64,000 nt of DNA from Sphingorhabdus_B arenilitoris. GTDB taxonomy: Bacteria > Pseudomonadota > Alphaproteobacteria > Sphingomonadales > Sphingomonadaceae. The number at the start of each line of letters is the position of its first letter. Position 1 is the stretch's first letter. Positions 36,229 through 45,122 of this stretch are shown here, in pieces. Below the pieces are notes generated by a model, which did not search any database, had not been told where the DNA came from, and saw nothing but the letters and a program-made list of their open reading frames with translations. The position numbers and the translations under genes are program-made. The stretch covers positions 992,001-1,056,000 of the forward strand of contig NZ_JBHSDH010000013.1 in NCBI RefSeq assembly GCF_042651485.1, given 5' to 3'.

Positions 36229-36666
36229 ATGCGGATTGCCATTGCCTCCGACCATGCAGCGCTTGAAATGAAAGCAGCGCTGGCCGAATATTTACGCGGT
36301 GCCGGGCATCAGGTCGATGACCTTGGCCCAAATAGCGGCGATTCGGTTGATTATCCCGATTATGGCTATAAATTGGCACAGGCTATTGCGGGCGGTTCGG
36401 CGGATAAAGGCGTGGCTCTGTGCGGTTCCGGTATTGGCATTTCAATCGCCGTAAATCGCAATCCCGCTTGCCGGGCCGCTCTGCTATCGGAACCACTTTC
36501 GGCGTCGCTTGCCCGCGAACATAATGATGCCAACGTGATTGCAATGGGTGCGCGCCTTATCGGCATAGAAATGGCGAAAGCCTGCCTCGACGCATTTTTG
36601 AATACTGAATTTGGCGGAGATCGCCACCAACGCCGCGTAGATAAATTATCAAATCCTGATATTTGA
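36229..36666 (+). CDS. rpiB: Ribose 5-phosphate isomerase B
   Basis: A 145-residue sugar-phosphate isomerase of the RpiB/LacAB family, interconverting ribose 5-phosphate and ribulose 5-phosphate in the pentose phosphate route. It has the N-terminal IAIASDHAALEMKAAL, the active-site segment VALCGSGIGISIAVNR with the catalytic Cys, and the C-terminal ANVIAMGARLIG. GAGGAAC lies upstream. glyA follows after 10 bases, a common pairing in Alphaproteobacteria. Confidence 0.95.
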   Translation: MRIAIASDHAALEMKAALAEYLRGAGHQVDDLGPNSGDSVDYPDYGYKLAQAIAGGSADKGVALCGSGIGISIAVNRNPACRAALLSEPLSASLAREHNDANVIAMGARLIGIEMAKACLDAFLNTEFGGDRHQRRVDKLSNPDI

Positions 36667-36676
36667 AAGGATCGAA

Positions 36677-37987
36677 ATGTCCCAAGCTTCCTCCAATGAA
36701 AATCTAGCCCAAAACGGTTTTTTTAGCGACACCCTCGCTGCCGCTGATCCCGCAGTGCAAGCCGCGCTGACCAAAGAGATTAACCGCGAAAAAAAGCAGA
36801 TTGAGCTGATCGCGTCAGAAAACATCGTTTCAAAAGCCGTTTTGGAAGCACAAGGTTCGGTTTTCACCAATAAATATGCAGAGGGCTATCCCGGTAAGCG
36901 CTATTACCAAGGTTGTGCGCCGTCGGATGATGTTGAAACATTGGCCATAGAACGCGCGAAACAATTATTCGGCTGCGCATACGCAAATGTGCAGCCGCAC
37001 AGCGGCGCTCAAGCGAATGGCGCAGTGATGCTGGCATTGGTAAAGCCGGGTGAGACCGTGCTGGGGATGAGCCTTGATGCTGGCGGTCATTTGACCCATG
37101 GCGCGCGCCCTGCAATGTCCGGCAAATGGTTCAATGCCGTCCAATATGGTGTCCGTCCTGACGATCATCTGATTGATTATGATGAAGTCGAACGGCTGGC
37201 GATCGAGAATAAACCACGCATCATCATCGCAGGCGGTTCAGCTTATCCGCGCATTATCGATTTCAAACGCTTCCGTGAGATTGCCGACAAGGTTGGCGCA
37301 TATCTGCACGTCGATATGGCGCATTTTGCAGGTTTGGTGGCAGCAGGATTACACCCATCGCCCCTGCCCCATGCTCATGTGGTAACAACCACCACGCATA
37401 AAACGCTTCGCGGACCGCGCGGCGGCATGATCCTGTCGAATGACGAAGATCTCGGCAAAAAGTTCAACAGTGCCGTGTTCCCCGGATTGCAAGGCGGGCC
37501 GTTGATGCATGTGATCGCTGCCAAAGCGGTGGCTTTTGGCGAAGCGCTGCGCCCTGAATTCAAAAGCTATTCCGCCGCCGTCATCGAAAATGCCAAGATT
37601 TTGGCCGCGACGCTGAATGAACGCGGCGCAAATTTGGTGTCGGGCGGAACCGATACGCATTTGGCGCTGATTGACCTGACGCCGCTGGGCGTTACCGGAA
37701 AAGATGCCGATGAAGCGCTGGAACGCGCGGCGATAACTTGCAACAAAAATGGTATTCCCAATGACCCGCTGCCCCCCACCAAAACCAGCGGCATTCGGGT
37801 AGGTTCACCGGCTGGCACCACGCGCGGCTTTGGCCCTGCCGAGTTCCGCGAAATTGGCAACATGATTGCCGATGTTTTGGAAGGACTTCGCACCAAAGGC
37901 GAAGCCGGCGATCCCGCAGTTGAAGCAGATGTCCGCAAACGGGTTGAAGCGCTTTGCGACCGTTTCCCGATTTATCCGGAACTATAA
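36677..37987 (+). CDS. glyA: Serine hydroxymethyltransferase
   Basis: A 436-residue PLP enzyme that converts serine and tetrahydrofolate to glycine and 5,10-methylene-tetrahydrofolate. Seen motifs: IELIASENIVSKAVLEAQGS, NKYAEGYPGKRYYQGC, and VVTTTTHKTLRGPRGGMIL with the PLP Lys. Length is normal with a slight N-terminal extension. It lies between rpiB and the zinc-ribbon/nrdR genes. A short hairpin (ACCACT...GGTGGT) follows but lacks a T-tract. Confidence 0.97.
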   Translation: MSQASSNENLAQNGFFSDTLAAADPAVQAALTKEINREKKQIELIASENIVSKAVLEAQGSVFTNKYAEGYPGKRYYQGCAPSDDVETLAIERAKQLFGCAYANVQPHSGAQANGAVMLALVKPGETVLGMSLDAGGHLTHGARPAMSGKWFNAVQYGVRPDDHLIDYDEVERLAIENKPRIIIAGGSAYPRIIDFKRFREIADKVGAYLHVDMAHFAGLVAAGLHPSPLPHAHVVTTTTHKTLRGPRGGMILSNDEDLGKKFNSAVFPGLQGGPLMHVIAAKAVAFGEALRPEFKSYSAAVIENAKILAATLNERGANLVSGGTDTHLALIDLTPLGVTGKDADEALERAAITCNKNGIPNDPLPPTKTSGIRVGSPAGTTRGFGPAEFREIGNMIADVLEGLRTKGEAGDPAVEADVRKRVEALCDRFPIYPEL

Positions 37988-38083
37988 ACCACTCGAAAAG
38001 GTGGTATAGCTTGCTAACACAGTGCGACCCTCCTATATTGGGGGCATGTTAGATATTGTTTTAAGCTGAAGTGGAACGGCATC

Positions 38084-38437
38084 ATGGCGTTAAATTGCAC
38101 CAAATGTGACCATGTTTACGAAGAAGGGACGAAATTTTGTCCTGAATGCGGGGAAAAAACACCGGAGCAGCGGGCGGCGGAGAGCTTTCCAGAACAGGCA
38201 AAACATTATGTTGGGCAAGCGGCCGAAGAATTATGGGGCGCCGCCAAAGACGCCGCATGGACGGGCAAGGATTTGGCCAATAAAGATGCAGCGAAGAAAA
38301 TGGCGGGCGGTGCAACAATCGGAGCAGCAGCCGCTCTGGTCGCCCCGATCAGCATTGCGGCTGGCGCGGCCATTGGTGCGGGGATCGTTGCCTATCGCCA
38401 TCTGAATAAAAAGAATGAGAAGAAAAAAGACGACTGA
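38084..38437 (+). CDS. Zinc-ribbon protein with a glycine/alanine-rich hydrophobic segment
   Basis: A 117-residue protein. Cys5, Cys8, Cys19 and Cys22 (NCTKC ... FCPEC) form a zinc ribbon. A charged helix follows, then a long Ala/Gly-rich hydrophobic segment near residues 75-100 (GAAAALVAPISIAAGAAIGAG) that may insert into a membrane, then a Lys-rich end. The stop overlaps the nrdR start by one base, so it is co-transcribed. The zinc ribbon, membrane helix and charged tail suggest a small membrane-attached adaptor. Function unknown. Confidence 0.75.
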   Translation: MALNCTKCDHVYEEGTKFCPECGEKTPEQRAAESFPEQAKHYVGQAAEELWGAAKDAAWTGKDLANKDAAKKMAGGATIGAAAALVAPISIAAGAAIGAGIVAYRHLNKKNEKKKDD

Positions 38438-38898
38438 TGCGCTGCCCTTTTTGCGCCCATGAAAATAGCCAGGTTAAGGACAGCCGCCCGACTGAAGACG
38501 GAGCGGCTACGCGGCGGCGGCGGCAATGCGAAAGCTGCGGCGCAAGGTTTACGACATTCGAACGCATACAGCTGCGCGAAATAATGGTGGTTAAAAGCGA
38601 GAACCGGCGCGAGATATTCGACCGGGCGAAGCTGGAGCGCTCCATTGGCCTAGCCTGCCGAAAGCGGTCGGTTGATCAAGACCGCCTGGAGCAATTGGTG
38701 TCCAGTATCCAGCGGCAGGTTGAAACATCGGGCGATACGGAAATTGCATCCGGTCGCATTGGCGAAATGGTTATGGATGGCCTGAAACAGCTAGACAGCG
38801 TAGCCTATATCCGTTTTGCCAGCGTGTATAAGGATTTTACCGAAGCAAAAGATTTTGAGGATTTTGCAGGTTCGGTCATCGATGCCGCAAATAAATGA
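38437..38898 (+). CDS. nrdR: Transcriptional repressor NrdR
   Basis: A 153-residue nucleotide-sensing repressor of ribonucleotide reductase genes. The N-terminal zinc ribbon has CPFCAHENSQVKDSRP and RRRQCESCGARFTT. An ATP-cone domain follows with MVVKSENRREIFDRAKLE. It starts on the stop of the zinc-ribbon gene (TGATG). Its targets, usually marked by NrdR boxes at nrd promoters, are not in this window. Confidence 0.96.
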   Translation: MRCPFCAHENSQVKDSRPTEDGAATRRRRQCESCGARFTTFERIQLREIMVVKSENRREIFDRAKLERSIGLACRKRSVDQDRLEQLVSSIQRQVETSGDTEIASGRIGEMVMDGLKQLDSVAYIRFASVYKDFTEAKDFEDFAGSVIDAANK

Positions 38899-39649
38899 GC
38901 CGTCTGCAATGATGCAAAACGGTCATGCCCCCATCATCATATTGGTCCGGCCGCAGCTGGGCGAGAATATCGGCAAGGCGGCGCGCGCTATGCTCAATTT
39001 TGGTTTGACCGAAATGCGCCTCGTGGCGCCGCGTGATGGGTGGCCCAATCCATCCGCTGGTCCTGCCGCATCCGGCGCAGATATTGTGCTGGCCAACGCG
39101 CAAGTTTTTGAAACGCTGGGCGAGGCCGTGGCCGATATTCATCATGTCTATGCCACAACCGTTCGCAAACGCGGCGTCACCAAACCAGTGGTTACGCCAG
39201 AGACAGCAGCTGATGAAATATGCGCAGCGCCGGGGAAAAGTGCGATCCTATTCGGTGCAGAACGGTCGGGCCTTGATAGCAGCGAAGTAGGCATGGCGCG
39301 AAAAATCATCACCGTGCCGATAAACCCCGATTTCGGCTCGTTAAACCTAGCGCAAGCAGTGATATTATGTGCCTATGAATGGTCAAAGCGGCAGCAGCTG
39401 GTTAGCCCGCCTGCTACCGAAATCGCGCCCCCCGCTCCGCAAGCGGAATTGGATGGGATGATCGAACAGTTATTTTCCATGCTGAATGAAAAAGGCTATT
39501 TTTACCCGCCCGACCGGACCGAGGTCACGCAAGGAACCTTGCGCAATTTGTTAACAAAACCGGGATGGAATAGCGGTGAAGTGCGCACCGTACGCGGGAT
39601 GCTGAGCGTCCTGAAAAAGGGCAAAGGCGATGCAAGAACGCCTGATTAA
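38882..39649 (+). CDS. RNA methyltransferase of the TrmH/SpoU family (TrmJ-like)
   Basis: A 255-residue SPOUT-fold protein that methylates the 2'-O of ribose in tRNA or rRNA. It shows IIILVRPQLGENIGKAARAMLNFGL, ILFGAERSGLDSSEV and PINPDFGSLNLAQAVILCAYE, the three SPOUT motifs of the TrmJ group. The start at 38882 lies inside nrdR (17-base overlap); an internal Met at 38909 is an equally good choice. The 3' end overlaps the convergent chorismate mutase gene by 4 bases. Confidence 0.88.
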   Translation: MPQINEPSAMMQNGHAPIIILVRPQLGENIGKAARAMLNFGLTEMRLVAPRDGWPNPSAGPAASGADIVLANAQVFETLGEAVADIHHVYATTVRKRGVTKPVVTPETAADEICAAPGKSAILFGAERSGLDSSEVGMARKIITVPINPDFGSLNLAQAVILCAYEWSKRQQLVSPPATEIAPPAPQAELDGMIEQLFSMLNEKGYFYPPDRTEVTQGTLRNLLTKPGWNSGEVRTVRGMLSVLKKGKGDARTPD

Positions 39650-39960
39650 CCCCGTAGCCCGTCCCATTGGACGAGTTCATAAGCGATAGAATCTTCGACC
39701 AATATTTCCCATAGCTGCGCCGCCAAGTCGGCCGAAATGCCTGCATCGTCCGCAGCGCGTCTGACATTAGCGAGAACTTGGGCTTTGCGAGGCTCATCGC
39801 GCACGGCGTCCCTTTCCGCCTTGATCCGCGCCGCCGCATCCATATAGCCAAACCGGCGGGCGAGCAAAGCGATCAGTTCCCTGTCGACCGCGTCGACACC
39901 GGTGCGGACATCCGCCATAGTCTGGCAATTTTCAGGCGCTACAGGCTGTTTATCGGTCAT
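39646..39960 (-). CDS. Chorismate mutase (AroQ type)
   Basis: A 104-residue all-helical protein of the AroQ class, which converts chorismate to prephenate for phenylalanine and tyrosine. Visible: VRTGVDAVDRELIALLARRFGYMDAAARIKAERDAVRDEPRK with the conserved Arg, Lys and Asp, and the C-terminal LWEILVEDSIAYELVQ. I chose the start at 39960 since the AroQ helix begins right after it. The longer frame to 40053 has no family support. The neighbours are on the other strand. Confidence 0.88.
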   Translation of the reverse strand: MTDKQPVAPENCQTMADVRTGVDAVDRELIALLARRFGYMDAAARIKAERDAVRDEPRKAQVLANVRRAADDAGISADLAAQLWEILVEDSIAYELVQWDGLRG

Positions 39961-40071
39961 GCCATGAGCCTCTATTAACTGCCGGCCCATCTGTCGAGAT
40001 GAAGTTGCACAGTTTCTGTTGACTTTTATGCAGTCAGCGGCCATTGGCGTCACTTCGCAATTGACTCCGCA

Positions 40072-40125
40072 CCCCTAGTGAAGCGGCAGTCGCACCGGAA
40101 ACCCATCGGTGGTGCGGTCCTAGGG
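40072..40125 (+). promoter_or_regulatory. rpsD: Structured 5' leader of rpsD
   Basis: CCCTAG (40073-40078) pairs with CTAGGG (40120-40125), enclosing an inner hairpin GCACC (40092-40096) with GGTGC (40111-40115). The structure lies about 35 bases before the rpsD start and could bind ribosomal protein S4, which regulates its own synthesis in other bacteria. The structure is seen; the regulatory role is inferred. Confidence 0.4.
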
Positions 40126-40159
40126 ATGGTAAAAACGCAAATGAAAAGGAACTTTGACT

Positions 40160-40774
40160 ATGTCGAAGCGTACAGCATCAAAATATAAACTCGACCGCCG
40201 TATGGGCGAAAATATTTGGGGTCGTCCAAAATCGCCCGTTAACAAACGCGAATATGGCCCCGGACAACACGGACAGCGCCGCAAAGGCAAGCTTTCCGAC
40301 TTTGGTATTCAGCTGCGCGCCAAGCAGAAGCTGAAAGGCTATTATGGCGATGTGACCGAGAAGCAATTTAAGCGCGCCTATTTTGAAGCATCGCGGATGA
40401 AGGGCGATACGGGCCAGAATTTGATCGGCTTGCTGGAGCGCCGGTTGGATATGGTGGTTTATCGCGCCAAATTCGCGCCCACGATTTTCGCCGCACGTCA
40501 GCTGGTAAGCCACGGCCATATCCGAGTGAATGGACAGAAATGTAATATTGCCAGCCGTCAAATTGACGTGAATGACGAAATCAGCCTGGGTAGCAAAGCC
40601 AAGGAAATGGCTCTCGTCATCGAAGCGCAAAGCTTGGCCGAGCGGGATATTCCTGAATATGTTGTCACCGACGGGAACGACAAAGTTACTTTTGTTCGGG
40701 TACCAACGCTCGACGAAGTACCCTACCCTGTGAAAATGGAACCAAATTTGGTGGTCGAATTTTATTCACGCTAA
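40160..40774 (+). CDS. rpsD: 30S ribosomal protein S4
   Basis: A 204-residue ribosomal protein that nucleates assembly of the small subunit body. It begins MSKRTASKYKLDRRMGENIWG and contains the S4 RNA-binding domain (RRLDMVVYRAKFAPTIFAARQLVSHGHIRVN). AAAGGA sits upstream of the ATG at 40160; a TTG six bases earlier is unlikely. Here it is a single gene rather than part of the alpha operon, as is common in Alphaproteobacteria. A terminator follows. Confidence 0.97.
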   Translation: MSKRTASKYKLDRRMGENIWGRPKSPVNKREYGPGQHGQRRKGKLSDFGIQLRAKQKLKGYYGDVTEKQFKRAYFEASRMKGDTGQNLIGLLERRLDMVVYRAKFAPTIFAARQLVSHGHIRVNGQKCNIASRQIDVNDEISLGSKAKEMALVIEAQSLAERDIPEYVVTDGNDKVTFVRVPTLDEVPYPVKMEPNLVVEFYSR

Positions 40775-40800
40775 TAGACATTCAAATAATGAACATGAAA

Positions 40801-40824
40801 AGCGGCCTTTCGGGCCGCTTTTTT
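40801..40824 (+). terminator. Rho-independent terminator of rpsD
   Basis: AGCGGCC (40801-40807) pairs with GGCCGCT (40813-40819), a 5-base loop (TTTCG) lies between, and T6 follows (40819-40824). It lies about 27 bases after the rpsD stop. Confidence 0.88.
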
Positions 40825-40949
40825 GTTGCCGAATTGCAACATAGATAGAGGATTTTAGTTTCTGAACATCATGTAAATTTGCGATTAATCTTTTTCGGCT
40901 TAGAGGCGTGTCGCTGTCATAGAACAGTGGAAAACAAGAAGGATATAAA

Positions 40950-41399
40950 ATGAAAAAACTGCTTATTGCTGCTTGTGCAGTATCCGCAATTGCCGCCTCT
41001 CCCGCGATGGCAAACGAAGGCCGTGTTGAAGCTCGCGGTGGTATCGCGTTCGGCGGCGGAGCCGAGGAAGCGTTTGCTGGTGTAGGCGCGGGATATGATT
41101 TTGATTTGGGCGAATCTGCTTTCGTCGGCGTTGACCTGGGCGCTGACAAAGTTTTGGCCGGCGGCGCAGAAGTATTGTGGAGCGTTGGCGTTCGCGGCGG
41201 TGTTAAAGTTAGCGAAAAAGGCAAGCTTTACGCATTGGGCGGCGTTGGTTTCTCTGACGGTTTTGAAGAAGCCTATTTGGGCGCTGGCTATCAGCAAAAA
41301 CTGACCGACAGCATTTACGGTAAGGTCGAGTATCGCCGAGTATTGCTTGACGGTACCGACGTAAACTTTGCCGGTGTTGGCGTAGGCGTCGCGTTTTAA
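40950..41399 (+). CDS. Small outer-membrane beta-barrel protein (opacity/OmpA-like)
   Basis: A 149-residue protein. The signal peptide MKKLLIAACAVSAIAASPAMA ends before NEGRVEARGG. The mature chain is Gly/Ala-rich with alternating hydrophobic residues in strands (GGIAFGGGAEEAFAGVGAGY, ... YGKVEYRRVLL) and ends in Phe (VGVAF), as outer-membrane barrels do. It is probably an eight-stranded barrel of the Omp25/opacity type. No specific function follows. It is a single gene with its own terminator. Confidence 0.8.
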   Translation: MKKLLIAACAVSAIAASPAMANEGRVEARGGIAFGGGAEEAFAGVGAGYDFDLGESAFVGVDLGADKVLAGGAEVLWSVGVRGGVKVSEKGKLYALGGVGFSDGFEEAYLGAGYQQKLTDSIYGKVEYRRVLLDGTDVNFAGVGVGVAF

Positions 41400-41422
41400 T
41401 CGCCGCTATAGCAAACAAGAAA

Positions 41423-41451
41423 AGGCGGCCTGCAACGGCCGCCTTTTTTTT
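41423..41451 (+). terminator. Rho-independent terminator
   Basis: AGGCGGCC (41423-41430) pairs with GGCCGCCT (41437-41444), loop TGCAAC, followed by T8 (41444-41451). It ends the outer-membrane protein transcript. Confidence 0.9.
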
Positions 41452-41514
41452 GTGCGCTTGCAAGGCCGCGCGCGCTCTGCCAAAAACAATCCAATATCAA
41501 ATTGGAGAGTATGA

Positions 41515-43188
41515 ATGCGTTTAATCTATTTGGCCCTGATTCCAGCTCTCGCGCTCGGCGCATGTAAGAAAGTCGACAGCGAAGTCGATAGCTCATCATT
41601 ACCCGAAGTATCGGTACCCGAGATGAGCGATGCGACAATGAAGGAAATTACCGAGAAGTTATCGTCGGATGAATTTGAAGGCCGCGCTCCTGGAACTCCG
41701 GGTGAAGAGAAAACAATCACATACCTTGTCGACAAGTTTAAGGGTGCCGGACTGGAACCCGGCAATGGCGATAGCTGGTTTCAAAATGTTCCGCTGGTTG
41801 AAATCAGCGCGAAAAACACCTCTCCGCTTACCTTTACCGGCAAAGATGGCGCCAGCATGAGCTTTGCTGAGCGCAAAGATTTTGTCGCAGTCACCTATCA
41901 AGAACAGCCAAAAATCGATGTGAAGGACAGCGATGTCGTTTTTGTTGGCTATGGCATCAACGCCCCTGAAAAAGGCTGGAATGACTATGAAGGCGTCGAC
42001 GTAAAGGGTAAAACTGTCATAATCCTGGTCAATGATGCGGATTTTGGCACGGAAAGTTTGGAGGGCGAATTTGGGGGCCGCGCCATGACTTATTATGGAC
42101 GCTGGACCTATAAATTTGAAGAAGCCGCACGGCAGGGCGCAGCAGCCGCGCTAATCATCCATGACGAGGCACCTGCGGCTTATGGTTGGAATGTGGTGGA
42201 ATCGAGCTGGACCGGACCGCAATTTTATGCGCAGACCGCAAACGGCGGCGCGGATCAAACAAAAGTGAATGGCTGGATCCAAAAGGCAGTAGCAGAAAAA
42301 CTATTTTCAGCCGCAGGTCAGGATTTGAACAAGGCAATGGCAGCCGCCAAAACTAAAGGATTTAAAGCCGTTGATTTGGGGATGAAAGCGTCACTCAGCT
42401 TCGAAAATGAATTTGCCAAAAAGGACAGCAAAAATGTCATTGGCATTTTGAAGGGGGCAAAGCGGCCCGACGAATATGTGCTATATACCGCGCATTGGGA
42501 TCATCTTGGACGCTGCACAGCTGCCCCCGATGGCGACGATATTTGCAACGGCGCGGTTGACAATGCCACGGGCACCGCTGCTCTCGTCGCATTAGCCGAA
42601 GCTTTTAAAAAGCAGGGCGCGCCTGACCGGTCCGTCATCTTCTTGGCCGTTACGGCGGAGGAAAGCGGATTATTGGGGTCAAAATATTATGCGGAAAATC
42701 CGGTCTATCCGCTGTCAAAAACAGCGGGCGGGGTAAATATGGACGCGTTTTCAATGACGGGTTTAGCGAAAAACCTGACCGTTATCGGTAAGGGCAAATC
42801 GCAGCTGGATGCCTATGTCGCAGCGGCGGCCAAAATTGAAGGGCGCACGCCCGATGCTGAGCCTACTCCTGAAAAAGGATTTTACTATCGCTCCGACCAT
42901 TTCAGCTTCGCCAAACTTGGCGTGCCCATGGTCTATTTCGAAGGGGGCGATGATCTGGTCAATGGCGGCAAGAGCGCGGGCGAGGCAGCAGCAAAAGATT
43001 ATACTGAAAACCGGTATCATGGTCCCAAAGATGAATATAATCCAAATTGGGATTGGTCCGGGGTGATGGCTGACCTTCGCCTTTATTACCAGGTCGGCCG
43101 GATGCTCGCCATGACCGACACTTGGCCGAATTGGAATGAAGGTGACGAATTCCGTGCGACCAGAGACAAAAGCCGCGCGGAAAAATAA
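41515..43188 (+). CDS. M28-family peptidase, lipoprotein
   Basis: A 557-residue exported zinc peptidase. The signal MRLIYLALIPALALGACKK carries a lipobox (LGAC). A PA-like insert lies near residues 130-200, and the M28 catalytic part has LYTAHWDHLGRC, NGAVDNATGTAALVALAEAF, LAVTAEESGLLGSKYYAEN and GFYYRSDHFSFAKLGVP, which supply the His, Asp and Glu zinc ligands. It is likely an aminopeptidase acting on peptides in the periplasm or at the outer membrane. It starts 64 bases after the terminator, with GGAGAG upstream. Confidence 0.9.
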   Translation: MRLIYLALIPALALGACKKVDSEVDSSSLPEVSVPEMSDATMKEITEKLSSDEFEGRAPGTPGEEKTITYLVDKFKGAGLEPGNGDSWFQNVPLVEISAKNTSPLTFTGKDGASMSFAERKDFVAVTYQEQPKIDVKDSDVVFVGYGINAPEKGWNDYEGVDVKGKTVIILVNDADFGTESLEGEFGGRAMTYYGRWTYKFEEAARQGAAAALIIHDEAPAAYGWNVVESSWTGPQFYAQTANGGADQTKVNGWIQKAVAEKLFSAAGQDLNKAMAAAKTKGFKAVDLGMKASLSFENEFAKKDSKNVIGILKGAKRPDEYVLYTAHWDHLGRCTAAPDGDDICNGAVDNATGTAALVALAEAFKKQGAPDRSVIFLAVTAEESGLLGSKYYAENPVYPLSKTAGGVNMDAFSMTGLAKNLTVIGKGKSQLDAYVAAAAKIEGRTPDAEPTPEKGFYYRSDHFSFAKLGVPMVYFEGGDDLVNGGKSAGEAAAKDYTENRYHGPKDEYNPNWDWSGVMADLRLYYQVGRMLAMTDTWPNWNEGDEFRATRDKSRAEK

Positions 43189-43210
43189 TCGCCGATAAGG
43201 GCTGAATATA

Positions 43211-44194
43211 ATGACATATCGTATGCCCGCCGAATGGGCAGCGCATGAAAAGGTGTGGATCGGATTTCCCAGTCATGAAAATGCCTGGGGACCGCCTCTT
43301 GCGGAGGCGCAGCGGCAAATGGCTGCCTTTGCCAATGCCGTGCATGATGGCGGCGCTGGCGAAACTGTCTATTTAATCGCAGGCAGCAGCGAAGCGGCTT
43401 TTTTTGCCAGTGAAATGACGGTGCCCGGCGTCCATGTTGAACAATATAGCATCGGCGATGTGTGGCTGCGCGATACTGCCTGCATCATCGTGTCCGATGG
43501 GGATCGGCAGCTCGCCCGCAATTTTGGCTTTAACGGTTGGGGTGACCGTTACCATTATCCCGGTGACCAAAGCATCGGCGCAGAATTGGCCAAAGCACAC
43601 GGATTTGAAGTTACTCAGTGCGACTGGATATTAGAGGGCGGATCAATCGATGTAGATGGCGAAGGTTTGGCAGTGACGACAACCGACTGCTTGCTGAATC
43701 CAAACCGCAATCCAGATTTGACCAAGACAGATATTGAAGCCCGGCTTGAGCGAGATTTGGGTATAGATCGTCTGTTATGGCTGGGTGATGGATTGGGCAA
43801 TGACCATACAGATGGGCATATCGACAACCTCGCCCGCTTTGTCGCCCCCGGTCATTTGGTCATGCCGTCGGCAAGTGGTACAGATGATCCCAATGAAGCA
43901 GTTTACGACGATGCAAGGCGTCGCGCCGAAGAATTTGGATGCCAGGTTAGCTTAATCCCGTCGGTCGGCAAATATGAACAGGACGGCGAAATTGTTCCCG
44001 CGAGCTATATGAATTTCTACATCGGAAACCGCGTGGTGGTGGTACCCGTGTATGGCAGCAAATATGATGATGACGCATTGTCGGCGCTTGCCCCCTTATT
44101 CCCCGGACGACGCGTTATCGGCCTGCCAGCGGATGCGATATTGACCGGCGGTGGCAGTTTCCATTGTTCCAGCCAGCAAATTCCATTGGTTTAG
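43211..44194 (+). CDS. aguA: Agmatine deiminase
   Basis: A 327-residue enzyme of the guanidine-modifying superfamily. It hydrolyses agmatine to N-carbamoylputrescine and ammonia. The N-terminal RMPAEWAAHEKVWIGFPSH matches AguA, WILEGGSIDVDGEG and DGLGNDHTDGHIDNLARF carry active-site Glu, Asp and His, and GGGSFHCSSQQIPLV holds the nucleophilic Cys. It pairs with aguB 1.1 kb downstream, separated by a methyltransferase-like gene and a degenerate short gene. Confidence 0.95.
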   Translation: MTYRMPAEWAAHEKVWIGFPSHENAWGPPLAEAQRQMAAFANAVHDGGAGETVYLIAGSSEAAFFASEMTVPGVHVEQYSIGDVWLRDTACIIVSDGDRQLARNFGFNGWGDRYHYPGDQSIGAELAKAHGFEVTQCDWILEGGSIDVDGEGLAVTTTDCLLNPNRNPDLTKTDIEARLERDLGIDRLLWLGDGLGNDHTDGHIDNLARFVAPGHLVMPSASGTDDPNEAVYDDARRRAEEFGCQVSLIPSVGKYEQDGEIVPASYMNFYIGNRVVVVPVYGSKYDDDALSALAPLFPGRRVIGLPADAILTGGGSFHCSSQQIPLV

Positions 44195-44255
44195 GCTTGG
44201 CATTATCGCAGCAGCGCTTCATATAAAGGCTATAGAAGATGAGGAGAATTCCCCG

Positions 44256-45122
44256 ATGAAAACCATTCTTAAAACTGCGCTGGCCGTATCGGCTATCGCC
44301 CTATGCGCGCCCGCAACGGCTTTTGCCAACCATCATGCCGGCACAGAAGCGCCAATGCCCGCCGCTGATGCAGCATTGGTTGCCGTCATCAATGCGGATA
44401 TTCGCAAAGATGATATGGCCCGTGACAAATATCGGCATCCGGCAGAAACGCTGACTTTTTTCCAAGTTAAACCTGACCAAACGGTCGTGGAATATTCCCC
44501 CGGCGGCGGTTGGTATACCCGCATTCTTGCCCCTTATGTGCAAGAAAAAGGCCGTTATATCGGCGTTAATACAGATACGAGCAGCGTGACTTTTAGCGAT
44601 CCCGAACGGGAACAGCGTGCCAAAGCATGGCCACAACAATTTCCCGCTACGGCTGCGAAAGAAGCGGGGGTTGATGCCGCCAAAATCATGGCATTTGAAA
44701 GCGACGAAGTGCCGGACGATGTCAAAGGCACCGTTGACCGGATCCTGATATTCCGCTCTCTGCATGGTATGATGAACGGCAACCGCGCCGATAGCGAGGT
44801 CAAAAATTTGCGCGCCATGCTCGCCGATGACGGCATGATCGGGGTCGTGCAGCACCGTGCGAATGAAGATGCCGGTTATGAATGGACCAATGGGTCAAAA
44901 GGATATTTGCGCCAGTCCGACGTGGTGGCCTTGTTCACCATGCACGGCTTTGATTTGGTGGATAGCTCCGAAGTGAACGCCAATCCCAAGGATACGAAAG
45001 ATTATCCAGATGGCGTGTGGACTTTGCCGCCGGTGCTTGGGGCGGATAAGGAAAATGAAGCAAAATATCTAGCGATTGGCGAATCTGATCGCATGACATT
45101 ATTGTTCCGAAAGCGGCCCTAA
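44256..45122 (+). CDS. Exported SAM-methyltransferase-like protein
   Basis: A 288-residue protein with a signal peptide (TILKTALAVSAIALCAPATAFA) and a mature part that looks like a class I methyltransferase: the segment VVEYSPGGGWYTRILAPYVQE has the glycine-rich SAM loop and GRYIGVNTDT the next strand. SAM is a cytoplasmic cofactor, so export of such a fold is odd; it may be catalytically altered. GAGGAG upstream supports the start at 44256 rather than earlier Met codons in the aguA end. Substrate unknown. The stop overlaps the next start by one base. Confidence 0.75.
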   Translation: MKTILKTALAVSAIALCAPATAFANHHAGTEAPMPAADAALVAVINADIRKDDMARDKYRHPAETLTFFQVKPDQTVVEYSPGGGWYTRILAPYVQEKGRYIGVNTDTSSVTFSDPEREQRAKAWPQQFPATAAKEAGVDAAKIMAFESDEVPDDVKGTVDRILIFRSLHGMMNGNRADSEVKNLRAMLADDGMIGVVQHRANEDAGYEWTNGSKGYLRQSDVVALFTMHGFDLVDSSEVNANPKDTKDYPDGVWTLPPVLGADKENEAKYLAIGESDRMTLLFRKRP

